In this document: one piece after another, positions 27,373 to 35,929 of the stretch
How the letters are laid out: each line of letters opens with the position of its first letter
Position numbering within the stretch: the stretch's first letter is position 1
Source: Hyphomonadaceae bacterium TMED5
GTDB lineage: Bacteria > Pseudomonadota > Alphaproteobacteria > Caulobacterales > Hyphomonadaceae
Length of the DNA: 64,000 bases
Direction: 5' to 3'
Assembly: GCA_002173095.1 (NCBI GenBank)
Contig: NHBK01000027.1
Coordinates: 1 to 64,000, forward strand
Made by a program: the position numbers and the translations under genes
Notes under the pieces: model-generated
What the model was told of the DNA's origin: nothing
Database searches by the model: none
Seen by the model: only the letters and a program-made list of their open reading frames with translations

Positions 27373-28029
27373 ATGCAGGTCACTCTCAAAATAGCGACGT
27401 CACTTGATGGGCGTATTGCGACCGCGTCCGGTGAAAGCAAGTGGATTACCGGTGAGACCTCTCGCGTCGAAGTTCAAAAGCTGCGTGCTTCACATGATGC
27501 TATCCTGGTAGGGGTTGGCACGGTTCTGGCCGATGATCCACGCCTGACTGTGCGTGGCATCAAATTACCGGGGCAGCCTGATCGAGTTGTGCTGGATAGT
27601 CGGTTGAGAACACCGCCCGATGCTACGCTTTTTGTACCAGAAACCGGGCGAAATATCATTTTTTGCGCGGAGGCTGATCCGGACAAGGCAGCGGCACTCC
27701 GGGCCGCACGTGGTCAGATAGAGCAGGTTCCGACGGCGCAAGCGGGTGGCCTCGATATTGGTGCGGTTTGTAAACGCCTTGCTGCGCTAAATGTATCCCG
27801 TCTGTTCATTGAAGGTGGTGGTCAGGTAGCGGCCAGCTTTTTGCGCGCTGGGATGATCACTCATGTTGAATGGTTCCGCGCGCCAATCATGATCGGTAGT
27901 GAAGGTCGCCCAGCAATTGGCAGTCTGGGGCTTGAGCAATTATCACTCGCACCCAGATTTGTCCGTACAGGTGTACGAAGCTCTGGTGATGATCTATGGG
28001 AGTCGTACGAAATCAGGAAGGCAGAGTAA
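27373..28029 (+). CDS. RibD reductase domain only (5-amino-6-(5-phosphoribosylamino)uracil reductase)
   Basis: This 218-residue protein covers only the C-terminal reductase half of RibD: VTLKIATSLDGRIATASGESKWITG at the start, VGVGTVLADDPRLTVR, RLFIEGGGQVAASFLRAG. It would reduce the pyrimidine riboside intermediate with NADPH. The N-terminal zinc deaminase domain (about 145 residues with the HAE and PCxxxxxxPxC motifs) is absent, and nrdR lies only 9 bases upstream, so no hidden deaminase exists at this locus. A separate deaminase must lie elsewhere, or another enzyme does the step. Co-transcribed with ribE, with a one-base overlap. Confidence 0.88.
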   Translation: MQVTLKIATSLDGRIATASGESKWITGETSRVEVQKLRASHDAILVGVGTVLADDPRLTVRGIKLPGQPDRVVLDSRLRTPPDATLFVPETGRNIIFCAEADPDKAAALRAARGQIEQVPTAQAGGLDIGAVCKRLAALNVSRLFIEGGGQVAASFLRAGMITHVEWFRAPIMIGSEGRPAIGSLGLEQLSLAPRFVRTGVRSSGDDLWESYEIRKAE

Positions 28030-28631
28030 TGTTCAGCGGACTTGTGCGCGACCTTGGGGTCATTGAGGCTATTGAAGAGGTCAATGGAAATCGACGTTTC
28101 ACTGTGCGCGGGAAGATCGCTGCACAGGATCTGACGCTGGGTGCGTCTGTGTCTCACTCTGGCGTTTGCCTGACCGTTGTTTCGGCGGAAACGGGCGACG
28201 ATGTTTCGAGCTGGGTCGTTGAGGCTGTGCCTGAAACGCTTCGCCTGACTACGCTTGGCACGAAAGTGGCTGGCGATCGCGTGAATCTCGAGCCTAGCCT
28301 GCGTCTTGGCGACGAATTGGGCGGACATCTCGTCTTCGGGCATGTCGATGGTCTGGGCGAAATCACGGAAATTTGTGAAGAGGGCGATGGGTATCGCGTG
28401 ACCTTCTTTGCGCCTGAAGAGCTTCGTCCCATGATTGCCCTGAAGGGCTCGATTTCTATTGATGGAATTTCCCTCACGGTTGCTGGAATTACGGAGGATG
28501 GGTTTCAGGTTGCGCTCATTCCTCACACTTGGAGTGTTACCTCTCTCGGGCTCAGCAAAGTGGGCGATAAGGTCAATCTCGAGGCCGACATGCTCGCTCG
28601 ATACGTCTCCCGTCAGATGGAATTTCGCTGA
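28029..28631 (+). CDS. ribE: Riboflavin synthase alpha chain
   Basis: The start is ATG 28029, overlapping the ribD stop by one base (TAATG). The 200-residue protein has the two tandem lumazine-binding repeats, each beginning in the family way (MFSGLVRDLGVIEAI and VFGHVDGLGEITEI). It dismutates two 6,7-dimethyl-8-ribityllumazine molecules into riboflavin. The conserved SHSGVCLTV and SISIDGISLTV stretches are present. Confidence 0.95.
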   Translation: MFSGLVRDLGVIEAIEEVNGNRRFTVRGKIAAQDLTLGASVSHSGVCLTVVSAETGDDVSSWVVEAVPETLRLTTLGTKVAGDRVNLEPSLRLGDELGGHLVFGHVDGLGEITEICEEGDGYRVTFFAPEELRPMIALKGSISIDGISLTVAGITEDGFQVALIPHTWSVTSLGLSKVGDKVNLEADMLARYVSRQMEFR

Positions 28632-28644
28632 TAGGGGTTGCGAG

Positions 28645-28663
28645 TGTACGAAAAAGTCGTACA
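28645..28663. promoter_or_regulatory. 19-bp palindrome, candidate operator of the HTH-RibBX gene
   Basis: TGTACGA (28645-28651), five bases, then TCGTACA (28657-28663) is a perfect inverted repeat with 7-bp arms. It ends 9 bases before the ATG at 28673, whose protein begins with a helix-turn-helix. A possible -35 TTGCGA (28638-28643) and a weak -10 TACATC (28660-28665) would place the palindrome between the promoter elements. No ribosome site precedes the ATG. It has no U-tract, so it is not a terminator. Confidence 0.5.
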
Positions 28664-28672
28664 TCCATTTCC

Positions 28673-30025
28673 ATGAACTCAATTCACCAGATTATAGATG
28701 CTTTTGGCGGCCTTCGTCCTTTCGCGCGAGCCGTGAACAAATCTCCTTCAACGGTCCAGTACTGGATTGAAAAAGGCGGTTTGCCGGCATCTGTGAAAGA
28801 TCTGGTTTTCGGTCTGTCCGAGGAGCAGGGGCTTGGCCTCTCCAGAGATCAGGTCGCCAAGGCAGTGACCCCGTCAGTGCAGAAAGATGAAAGCAACGCG
28901 ATGAGCGACGACTTCCACAGCGCTATCTCCTCGATCGAAGAGATTATTGAAGATGCCCGCAACGGTAAAATGTACATCCTGGTGGATGCTGAAGACCGTG
29001 AGAATGAGGGCGACCTCATCATTCCGGCTCAGTTTGCAACGCCGGATGCTGTAAATTTCATGGCGACTCACGGTCGTGGACTGATCTGTTTGTCCATGAC
29101 GCATGAGCGTGCAGGCATTCTCGATCTTGAGCCGATGACACGAAACAATCGTGAAAGCATGAGCACGGCCTTCACTGTCTCCATCGAGGCGAAAGAGGGC
29201 GTCACAACTGGTATTTCCGCGCAGGACCGTGCGCGCACGGTCGCTGTTGCGATTGATCCGACGAAAAACAGTGCTGACATTGTGTCTCCGGGCCATGTCT
29301 TCCCGCTGGTCGCGCGCGATGGCGGTGTTTTGGTGCGGGCTGGCCATACGGAGGCAGCTGTCGACATCTCTCGCATGGCGGGGCTATACCCGGCAGGCGT
29401 GATCTGCGAGATCATGAAGGATGACGGCACCATGGCGCGTCTTCCGGATCTCGTATCCTTTGCTCAGTTGCATAATCTGAAAATCGGTACGATTGCAGAC
29501 CTGATCGCGTATCGTCGTCGCAATGATCGTTTTCTTGAGCGCCGCATCGATGTCCCGTTCGCCAGCGAGTATGGCGAAGGTTTCCGGTCAATCGTCTTCA
29601 AAAACACCATTGATGGCTCAGAACACCTTGCGCTCGTCCACGGTAAAGTCAGCGCAGAAGAGCCTGTCCTGACCCGTGTTCATCGTATCGACTTTATGAG
29701 CGATGTGCTGTCTGAGAAGGGCGGCCGGTCCAAACTCGTCAGCAATGCGATGAAAATGATTGCCGAGGCTGATGAGCCGGGCGTTCTGATTCTTCTAAAT
29801 ACCATGCGTAAGGATTGTCTCGCCGAAAGCCTCGGCGCGCATTCTTCTGCGTCTGATGATCCGACGCGTCCGCTGCGTGAATACGGCGTTGGTGCGCAGA
29901 TCATGAAAGATCTGGGCATGCGCAAGATTATCTATCTGACCACAAAAAAACCGTCGAAAATCGCGGGCTTGGATGGCTACGGCATCAGCCTCGAAGGCTG
30001 GCGTATGATTAAAGAGGACGTCTGA
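28673..30025 (+). CDS. HTH-fused 3,4-dihydroxy-2-butanone-4-phosphate synthase with RibX (degenerate GTP cyclohydrolase II-like) domain
   Basis: The 450-residue frame has three parts. Residues 1-70 are a Cro/YdaS-like helix-turn-helix (DAFGGLRPFARAVNKSPSTV, YWIEKGGLP), of the kind called carph-isopro. Residues about 80-285 are a complete DHBP synthase with DAEDRENEGDL, FMATHGRGLICL, GVTTGISAQDR and VRAGHTEA. Residues about 290-450 look like GTP cyclohydrolase II but lack the zinc cysteines: RVHRIDFMSDVL stands where RVHSECLTGD and CDCG occur in RibA. Such RibBX hybrids are known; the N-terminal HTH is the odd part. An internal ATG at 28901 (MSDDFHS) could give a shorter enzyme without HTH. 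The ATG at 28673 lacks a clear ribosome site. Confidence 0.85.
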   Translation: MNSIHQIIDAFGGLRPFARAVNKSPSTVQYWIEKGGLPASVKDLVFGLSEEQGLGLSRDQVAKAVTPSVQKDESNAMSDDFHSAISSIEEIIEDARNGKMYILVDAEDRENEGDLIIPAQFATPDAVNFMATHGRGLICLSMTHERAGILDLEPMTRNNRESMSTAFTVSIEAKEGVTTGISAQDRARTVAVAIDPTKNSADIVSPGHVFPLVARDGGVLVRAGHTEAAVDISRMAGLYPAGVICEIMKDDGTMARLPDLVSFAQLHNLKIGTIADLIAYRRRNDRFLERRIDVPFASEYGEGFRSIVFKNTIDGSEHLALVHGKVSAEEPVLTRVHRIDFMSDVLSEKGGRSKLVSNAMKMIAEADEPGVLILLNTMRKDCLAESLGAHSSASDDPTRPLREYGVGAQIMKDLGMRKIIYLTTKKPSKIAGLDGYGISLEGWRMIKEDV

Positions 30026-30026
30026 T

Positions 30027-30458
30027 ATGGGCCCGAGAGTATTGATGATCACTTCCCGCTATTACGAGCGTATTTCGCTCGAGCTGGAAGAAGGGGCTCG
30101 CGAAGTTCTGGAAGCTGCTGGCGCGACTGTCACTCTGAAAGAAGTGCCCGGCGCATTTGAAATCCCAGCGGCTGTCGCCATGGCGGCAGATTGTGATATG
30201 TACGACGCCTTCGTGACGCTCGGCTGCGTGGTGCGCGGAGAGACAACCCATTATGACTATGTGTGTGGTGAATCGGCCCGCGGCTTGATGGATTTGTCTG
30301 TACAACGCAGATTGGCGATCGGTTATGGTATTCTGACAGTTGAAAGTCAGGATCAGGCCTGGGTACGGGCTGACCGGAAACAGAAGAACAAAGGCGCTGA
30401 TGCGGCTAATGCTGCGCTGGCAATGCTGGGCTTCCGTAAGGAATTATTACGCGGATGA
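30027..30458 (+). CDS. ribH: 6,7-dimethyl-8-ribityllumazine synthase
   Basis: This 143-residue protein condenses dihydroxybutanone phosphate with the aminouracil to form lumazine. It shows VPGAFEIPAAV, FVTLGCVVRGETTHYDYVC and IGYGILTVESQDQAWVRA. In the usual GVLT position it has GILTVES. It starts one base after the ribBX stop and overlaps nusB by ATGA. Confidence 0.95.
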   Translation: MGPRVLMITSRYYERISLELEEGAREVLEAAGATVTLKEVPGAFEIPAAVAMAADCDMYDAFVTLGCVVRGETTHYDYVCGESARGLMDLSVQRRLAIGYGILTVESQDQAWVRADRKQKNKGADAANAALAMLGFRKELLRG

Positions 30459-30955
30459 GCGATTTGCAGAAACTTCCTCCTGATGTAATTCGCGCGCGCC
30501 GTTCTGGCGCTCGTCTTGCGGCGATTCAGGCGCTTTATCAGCTTGAAATGACAGATCGCGGCGCGAAAGCGGTCATTCGTGAATTTATGGAAGATCGACT
30601 GGGGCTGGACGATGATGGACAGCCAGTAGAGGATGCCGATCCTGATCTTTTCAAGTCCATTGTTCTGGGCGTTGTTGAAGAGCAAACCCTCATCGATGAG
30701 GCGATAAAGGCGCGCCTTTCCAAGAACTGGCGACTTGAGCGAATTGATTCCACGACCCGCGCGCTTCTGCGGTGCGCGACTCAGGAACTTGCCTCGCGCG
30801 CTGACCTGTCGAACGGCATTATTATCGAAGAATATGTTGGCATCGCACACGCCTTTTTCGACGGTGAAGAGCCTAAGTTCGTAAATGCGGTCTTGGACAA
30901 TGTTGCGCGTGATGTGCGCCCTGATGGTGTGCCCGTAGGCTTCAAGCTCACGTGA
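30455..30955 (+). CDS. nusB: Transcription antitermination factor NusB
   Basis: This 166-residue helical protein binds boxA RNA with NusE (S10) in rRNA antitermination. The N-terminal RARRSGARLAAIQALYQLEMT and the C-terminal EEYVGIAHAFFDGEEPKFVNAVLDNVAR are typical. It overlaps ribH by ATGA and thiL by GTGA, so translation of the three is coupled. Confidence 0.95.
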   Translation: MSDLQKLPPDVIRARRSGARLAAIQALYQLEMTDRGAKAVIREFMEDRLGLDDDGQPVEDADPDLFKSIVLGVVEEQTLIDEAIKARLSKNWRLERIDSTTRALLRCATQELASRADLSNGIIIEEYVGIAHAFFDGEEPKFVNAVLDNVARDVRPDGVPVGFKLT

Positions 30956-31902
30956 GGGAGTTCGACCTGATAAAGCAGCGCCTGGCACTGCTATCAGGTT
31001 ATTCGGGCGCTGAAGGGCTGTCGGATGATGTGTCCCTTGTGCCTGTCTCTTCCGCGCAGCAAATTATTACAACCGACACGCTTGCAGAAGGCGTCCATTT
31101 CTTCAGTGATGACCCACTTTTTACGGTGGGTCAGAAACTGGTACGGGTGAATGTCTCTGACTGCCTGGCTAAGGGCGCGCTTCCAAAGTTCGCTCTATTC
31201 AATCTGACCTGGCCTCGCTCCAGGACTGATGCAGAGCTGAGCCAACTTATAGATGGGCTCGGGACGGATTTTCATTCTTTTAAAATTGACCTGATTGGCG
31301 GAGACACGACTGCGTCAGAACGTGAAATCGTATTGAGTCTGACGCTTATTGGCGAGGCTGCGAACGCTAGAATCGTTCGACGCTCAAGCGCGAAAGTTGA
31401 CGAGGATGTCTGGGTGACGGGTTTGATTGGCTGTGGCGCATTAGGGCTGGCCGCGCGCAGGGAGCTCGGTCCGGCGCAGGAGGACCATCGCGTAGCACCT
31501 TATCTCGTACCTGAACTTCCGCGGCTATCGACGGCAAGCCTGATCGGGGAATACGCTTCGGCTTCGGCTGATGTTTCTGATGGTCTTCTGGCTGATCTGG
31601 GGCACATTGCTGATGCCTCGGGTGCCGGGATAGAATGCCATCTGAGCGATATTCCGTTGGTGGAAAATGCTGAATTCGGACTGCTTGAATTGGACCTGCT
31701 TACCGGCGGAGATGACTATCAGACCGTATTCACGGCCCCCGTTTCTGCGCGTGAGGCAATTGAGCGCGATGCCAGGACCTATGGGCAAGCCGTTAGTCGG
31801 ATAGGTCGAGTGACGGTCGGGCAGGGCGTTCGGCTCATCGGTTCGGATGGTATGCCTATCAAAGTGTTAAAGTCCGGCTGGCAACATCAGACGAGCTCGT
31901 AA
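30952..31902 (+). CDS. thiL: Thiamine-monophosphate kinase
   Basis: The start is GTG 30952, overlapping the nusB stop. The 316-residue protein phosphorylates thiamine monophosphate to the active diphosphate. Motifs are DDVSLV near the N-terminus, TTDTLAEGVHF, VNVSDCLAKGALPKFALFNL, IGGDTTAS, SADVSDGLLADLGHI and GGDDYQTVF. Position after nusB is standard for the class. Confidence 0.95.
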   Translation: MREFDLIKQRLALLSGYSGAEGLSDDVSLVPVSSAQQIITTDTLAEGVHFFSDDPLFTVGQKLVRVNVSDCLAKGALPKFALFNLTWPRSRTDAELSQLIDGLGTDFHSFKIDLIGGDTTASEREIVLSLTLIGEAANARIVRRSSAKVDEDVWVTGLIGCGALGLAARRELGPAQEDHRVAPYLVPELPRLSTASLIGEYASASADVSDGLLADLGHIADASGAGIECHLSDIPLVENAEFGLLELDLLTGGDDYQTVFTAPVSAREAIERDARTYGQAVSRIGRVTVGQGVRLIGSDGMPIKVLKSGWQHQTSS

Positions 31903-31937
31903 CCAATTTTCATGCCTTTGGTTGTATAGCTGTGGCC

Positions 31938-32375
31938 ATGATGACGTTTTTCCGCGCTTTGATCGCTAGCCTTTTCCTCGCATCCGGTCTCGGATTTGCT
32001 TCTGCACCAGCAATGGCTGCCGGAGATAGCGGTGGTGGCGGTGCCTCCAACCGCACGGTCGACATGTCCAGCCTGGTTCTGCCGGTTGCTCGGGATGGAG
32101 AGCTCATCAATTACCTGTTCGTGAGTGCGACCGTCACAATTGCTGGCGGCTTTGATCATTGGGCGGCGCGAGAAAATGCGCATGTCTTACGTGACGGAAT
32201 TCTGCGTGAAGCCCATCGGCATACGGTCGGTTTGGCGGGGCACCCAATGGAGCTCAATGAGGACGCCTTCCGTGCTGCGGTGGTCACCGTGTTTGAACAT
32301 GAACTTGGAGCGGGCGCTGTCGAGCATATCGACATTATCGCCACTGATTCCCAATTGGTATTCATCGACGGCTAG
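31938..32375 (+). CDS. Exported FliL-like protein of unknown function
   Basis: The ATG at 31938 gives a 145-residue protein; an in-frame GTG two codons earlier is possible and no ribosome site is clear. A signal peptide (about 1-27, ending PAMAAGD) is followed by a glycine-rich patch and a compact domain: LVLPVARDGELINYLFVSATV, a helix VLRDGILREAH, and ELGAGAVEHIDIIATDSQLV. The strand-helix-strand order resembles the periplasmic domain of FliL, but no flagellar gene is near and there is no membrane anchor. It sits 35 bases after thiL. The family assignment is tentative. Confidence 0.6.
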   Translation: MMTFFRALIASLFLASGLGFASAPAMAAGDSGGGGASNRTVDMSSLVLPVARDGELINYLFVSATVTIAGGFDHWAARENAHVLRDGILREAHRHTVGLAGHPMELNEDAFRAAVVTVFEHELGAGAVEHIDIIATDSQLVFIDG

Positions 32376-32541
32376 GTCCGTGCTTTTGTAATATCCAGAA
32401 AATTCTGAACCTTTGGGCCCATTATCACGGCGCTTGCACATGTTCAGTCATTTTGCCATCAATACCCTTACATAAAAAAAGGTCGGGCACGGGCATGCCG
32501 CCTGAGCCGCTATCGACCTCATAAAAAATAGTGAGGAAAAG

Positions 32542-34701
32542 ATGGACTTAACAACTGTCCTGGTGATCGTTGCCGCGCTGGCGGCGATCGGGTTCGGATT
32601 CCTGCAAAGCCGATCGATCATGGCCGCATCCCCCGGGGATGAACGAATGCAGGAAATCGCTCACGCCATTCAGGAAGGCGCAGACGCGTATCTCTCCCGC
32701 CAGTATAAAACCATTGGTATTGTCGGCGTGCTTATCGCCATTGCGCTGCTCGTTGCCTTTCAGGGCGAATATATCATCGTGATTGGCTTCGTCATTGGTG
32801 CCGTATTGTCGGGCGCAGCCGGCTTTATCGGAATGAAAATTTCCGTTCAGGCGAATGTGCGCACGACAGAGGCTTCTAAGAATGGCGGTCTCGCAGCCGG
32901 TCTTGATATGGCTTTTAAATCCGGCGCTGTAACCGGCCTTCTGGTCGTTGGTCTCGCACTGTTCGGCACCGTGGGATACTACGCTTTCCTGACGGCTGGC
33001 ATGGGCTTTAACAGTGGCGACAGAACACTGATTGATGGGCTGGTAGCCCTCGGCTTTGGCGCCTCTCTGATTTCGATTTTTGCTCGTCTCGGCGGCGGCA
33101 TTTTCACCAAAGGTGCAGATGTCGGCGGCGATATGGTGGGTAAGGTCGAGGCAGGTATTCCTGAGGACGACCCACGAAACGCGGCAACCATCGCAGACAA
33201 TGTTGGCGACAATGTTGGAGACTGCGCGGGTATGGCGGCTGATCTGTTTGAAACCTATGCGGTCACGCTTGTTGCCACCATGGTGCTGGCATCGATCTTT
33301 TTCGCGGGTGGGTCTGCCACACTGATGATGCTGCTTCCGTTGGCCATTGGAGGCGTGTGCATCATTGGCTCCATTCTCGGAACCTTCTTTGTACGACTCG
33401 GTAAAAGTCAGAATGTGATGGGGGCGCTTTATAAGGGCTTCATCGCGACTGCGCTGTTCTCGGCCATCGGTCTTGCGGCAGCGATCTATTTTCTGCTGGG
33501 TAGCTTCTCATTTGAAATTGAAACGGCCGCTGGACTGACCATAACCGCGATGGATTTGCTGGGATGCGGCATTGCTGGTCTCTTCGTCACCGGTCTGATC
33601 GTGTGGATCACTGAGTATTATACTGGTACGGATCACCGCCCGGTTAGATCTGTCGCGCAGGCATCTGTATCCGGTCACGGGACGAACGTCATTCAGGGAC
33701 TCGCTGTGTCACTGGAATCCTGCGCTCTGCCTGCACTCGTCATTATCGGAGGTATTATCGTCACCTTCAATCTGGCGGGGCTGTTCGGTATTGCGATCGC
33801 TACAACGACAATGCTCGCACTTGCGGGCATGGTGGTTGCGCTGGATGCGTTCGGACCAGTAACCGACAATGCCGGAGGCATTGCTGAAATGGCCGGGCTG
33901 GATGATAGCGTACGGAGCACGACGGACACGTTAGATGCGGTAGGCAACACCACCAAAGCAGTCACAAAGGGGTATGCGATTGGCTCTGCGGGTCTCGGCG
34001 CGTTGGTGCTTTTTGCGGCCTATACTGAAGACCTGAGCTTCTTCTCTGCGAATGCAGTCGAAGGCTCATTCTTTTATGGTGTCGTCCCAGACTTCTCTCT
34101 ATCTAACCCATATGTGGTTGTCGGTCTGCTGTTTGGTGGCCTGTTGCCATTCCTGTTCGGTGGCATGTCCATGATGTCAGTCGGACGTGCGGCTCAGGAT
34201 GTCGTTGAAGAAGTCCGCCGTCAGTTTCGTGAAATGCCTGGAATTATGAATTTCGAGCAGCGACCGGATTATGGTCGGGCGGTCGATATTCTTACCAAGG
34301 CAGCCATTCGCGAAATGATCGCGCCATCATTGCTACCGGTTCTTTCCCCATTGGTGCTGTTCTTCGTGATTTTTCTCATTGCCGGGAAAGCGGCGGCGTT
34401 CTCGGCACTCGGTGCCATGCTGCTTGGCGTGATCGTGACCGGTCTTTTCGTGGCCATTAGCATGACGTCCGGCGGTGGCGCCTGGGACAATGCGAAGAAG
34501 TCTTTTGAAGACGGTTTCGTCGATAAAGATGGCGTGCGTCATGAGAAAGGATCTGATGCGCACAAGGCGTCTGTGACGGGCGACACGGTGGGCGATCCAT
34601 ATAAGGATACATCAGGCCCGGCCGTGAACCCTATGATTAAAATCACAAACATTGTGGCGTTGATTATGTTGGCGGTGTTTGCGCACTGGAGCGGTCATTG
34701 A
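32542..34701 (+). CDS. hppA: Membrane-bound proton-translocating pyrophosphatase, probably K+-independent
   Basis: This 719-residue protein with about sixteen transmembrane segments hydrolyses pyrophosphate and pumps protons. The substrate loops are clear: [20 protein letters not shown], then [20 protein letters not shown], and later [16 protein letters not shown]. The motif GNTTKA carries Lys472 at the position that is Ala in K+-dependent enzymes, which marks the K+-independent H+-pumping class. It starts at ATG 32542 after GTGAGGAAAAG and ends in a strong terminator shared with bamE. Confidence 0.96.
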   Translation: MDLTTVLVIVAALAAIGFGFLQSRSIMAASPGDERMQEIAHAIQEGADAYLSRQYKTIGIVGVLIAIALLVAFQGEYIIVIGFVIGAVLSGAAGFIGMKISVQANVRTTEASKNGGLAAGLDMAFKSGAVTGLLVVGLALFGTVGYYAFLTAGMGFNSGDRTLIDGLVALGFGASLISIFARLGGGIFTKGADVGGDMVGKVEAGIPEDDPRNAATIADNVGDNVGDCAGMAADLFETYAVTLVATMVLASIFFAGGSATLMMLLPLAIGGVCIIGSILGTFFVRLGKSQNVMGALYKGFIATALFSAIGLAAAIYFLLGSFSFEIETAAGLTITAMDLLGCGIAGLFVTGLIVWITEYYTGTDHRPVRSVAQASVSGHGTNVIQGLAVSLESCALPALVIIGGIIVTFNLAGLFGIAIATTTMLALAGMVVALDAFGPVTDNAGGIAEMAGLDDSVRSTTDTLDAVGNTTKAVTKGYAIGSAGLGALVLFAAYTEDLSFFSANAVEGSFFYGVVPDFSLSNPYVVVGLLFGGLLPFLFGGMSMMSVGRAAQDVVEEVRRQFREMPGIMNFEQRPDYGRAVDILTKAAIREMIAPSLLPVLSPLVLFFVIFLIAGKAAAFSALGAMLLGVIVTGLFVAISMTSGGGAWDNAKKSFEDGFVDKDGVRHEKGSDAHKASVTGDTVGDPYKDTSGPAVNPMIKITNIVALIMLAVFAHWSGH

Positions 34702-34723
34702 GCCTTTAAAGGCGCTCAAAAGA

Positions 34724-34749
34724 AAAGCCCGGCATTTGCCGGGCTTTTT
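34724..34749. terminator. Bidirectional terminator between hppA and bamE
   Basis: AAAGCCCGGC (34724-34733), loop ATTT, GCCGGGCTTT (34738-34747), followed by more T. A second T-rich run on the opposite strand lets it serve the convergent bamE gene too. Confidence 0.92.
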
Positions 34750-34768
34750 GTTTCAGAGGTTGAACTTT

Positions 34769-35239
34769 TTAGTTGCTTGGTCCGCCAATCTGACCCGGAT
34801 CACGCTGCTGTGGCAGGGCGACACGGCCCACATTGCCGAAGATTTGTTCAAGCAATCCAAGCTGGCGACCGCGGGTAGGGGTTTCACGCGCTGCATACTG
34901 AATGATGCGTCCGTCGGTTTCGTCATATTCGACGATTTCCTCTACCACATCATCTTCACCAAAGCTGATCGCAATGACTTCGCGGCTCACCACGCGCGGG
35001 TGATAGAACGCAAAACGCTCGCGGGTCGCTGTGAAGTAAATCCATGTGTCGTCGCCGAACATGCTCGTTGTAGATGGAGAGCCGAGATTCGCGAGCACAG
35101 TAGAGCGCGTATCTTCACCAGGCTGAATGTCTGCGGGCGCCACTTCGTCTGCTACATAGCCCTGATAATCACGGGTAGCTGTTGCGCAAGCAGACAAAAG
35201 CGCTGCAGTAGCAATAACAAAGAACAATTTGCGCGCCAT
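34769..35239 (-). CDS. bamE: Outer membrane assembly lipoprotein BamE
   Basis: The start ATG 35239 follows AGGAGAAG. The 156-residue protein has a lipoprotein signal (ATAALLSAC) and the SmpA/OmlA domain: ADIQPGEDTRSTVLANLGSPS, FGDDTWIYFTATRE, ISFGEDDVVEEIVEYDETDGR. BamE is part of the BAM complex that inserts outer membrane beta-barrels. It is divergent from the cytochrome chaperone gene. Confidence 0.93.
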   Translation of the reverse strand: MARKLFFVIATAALLSACATATRDYQGYVADEVAPADIQPGEDTRSTVLANLGSPSTTSMFGDDTWIYFTATRERFAFYHPRVVSREVIAISFGEDDVVEEIVEYDETDGRIIQYAARETPTRGRQLGLLEQIFGNVGRVALPQQRDPGQIGGPSN

Positions 35240-35308
35240 CAGACTTCTCCTATTCATCGGCATGAACTAACGGGTCTGATGGCCGTTTGGCAAGCAGAGA
35301 GCACGCAT

Positions 35309-35854
35309 ATGATGTTTTTGTCACGTTTGTTCCCGCATCGTGCGAGAAAATCGGAAGCTGCGAGCAGGATTTTGGAAGGTTTGACGGCGCAGGCCCGCCA
35401 ACCTGTGCTGTTTGCAGAGAATCGTATTCGAGACACGTTTGACGGCAGGTTTGAGGCAATTGCGCTGCATTCAGCTCTGCTGGTGCGCAGGCTAAATGCT
35501 GTCGGGCCCGCGGGCAATGAATTGGTTTCTGTCGTGATGAACCGATTATTTTCCCAATTTGACTATGCTTACCGACAAAATGCTGTTGGCGATCTGGTCG
35601 TCGGGAAGAAGATGAGAAAACTTGCAGAAGCGTTCGCCGGTCGCATGAAAGCGTATCAGGCGGGGCTGGATGGCAATGAGCCTCTCAATGAGGTGATCTT
35701 CCGGAATTTGTTCAATGGAGCGGAAGGTGCGGACACCGAAGCCATGACGTCTTATGTGCGGGCGGTATCTGAAAAACTGGCGGATAGCAGTGATGATGAG
35801 ATGTTGGGCGGTCGTTTTGAATGGCCGGCCGCTGATGCATTTTTCATGAATTAG
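35309..35854 (+). CDS. Ubiquinol-cytochrome c chaperone (CBP3-type) protein
   Basis: The start is ATG 35309 (MMFLSRLFP), or the next ATG; the frame is open far upstream through antisense bamE, which is not coding. The 181-residue protein shows the CBP3 family features FDGRFEAIALHSALLVRRL, LVSVVMNRLFSQFDYAYRQNAVGDLVVGKK split over two helices, KLAEAFAGRMKAY. In mitochondria Cbp3 assists cytochrome b of complex III; in alphaproteobacteria it sits between bamE and plsX as here. It is 75 bases before plsX. Confidence 0.88.
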   Translation: MMFLSRLFPHRARKSEAASRILEGLTAQARQPVLFAENRIRDTFDGRFEAIALHSALLVRRLNAVGPAGNELVSVVMNRLFSQFDYAYRQNAVGDLVVGKKMRKLAEAFAGRMKAYQAGLDGNEPLNEVIFRNLFNGAEGADTEAMTSYVRAVSEKLADSSDDEMLGGRFEWPAADAFFMN

Positions 35855-35929
35855 ACAAGATATAGGCTGGCGGTATTGTGCGGCGTTGCCTAAAAGCGGG
35901 GCCAAGCCAGTGTTGAAGGAAAAGACAAA

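Noticed and set aside
28632-28672. FMN riboswitch upstream of ribBX
   Set aside because: The gap is only 41 bases and shows no conserved RFN element; none was seen upstream of ribD either.
27861-28682. A 273-residue frame antisense to ribD-ribE
   Set aside because: It crosses two firmly supported genes in antisense and has no recognisable features.
34679-35854. A 391-residue open frame on the plus strand
   Set aside because: Its first 210 codons run through the end of hppA, a terminator and antisense bamE. Only the part from ATG 35309 is a real gene (CBP3-type chaperone).
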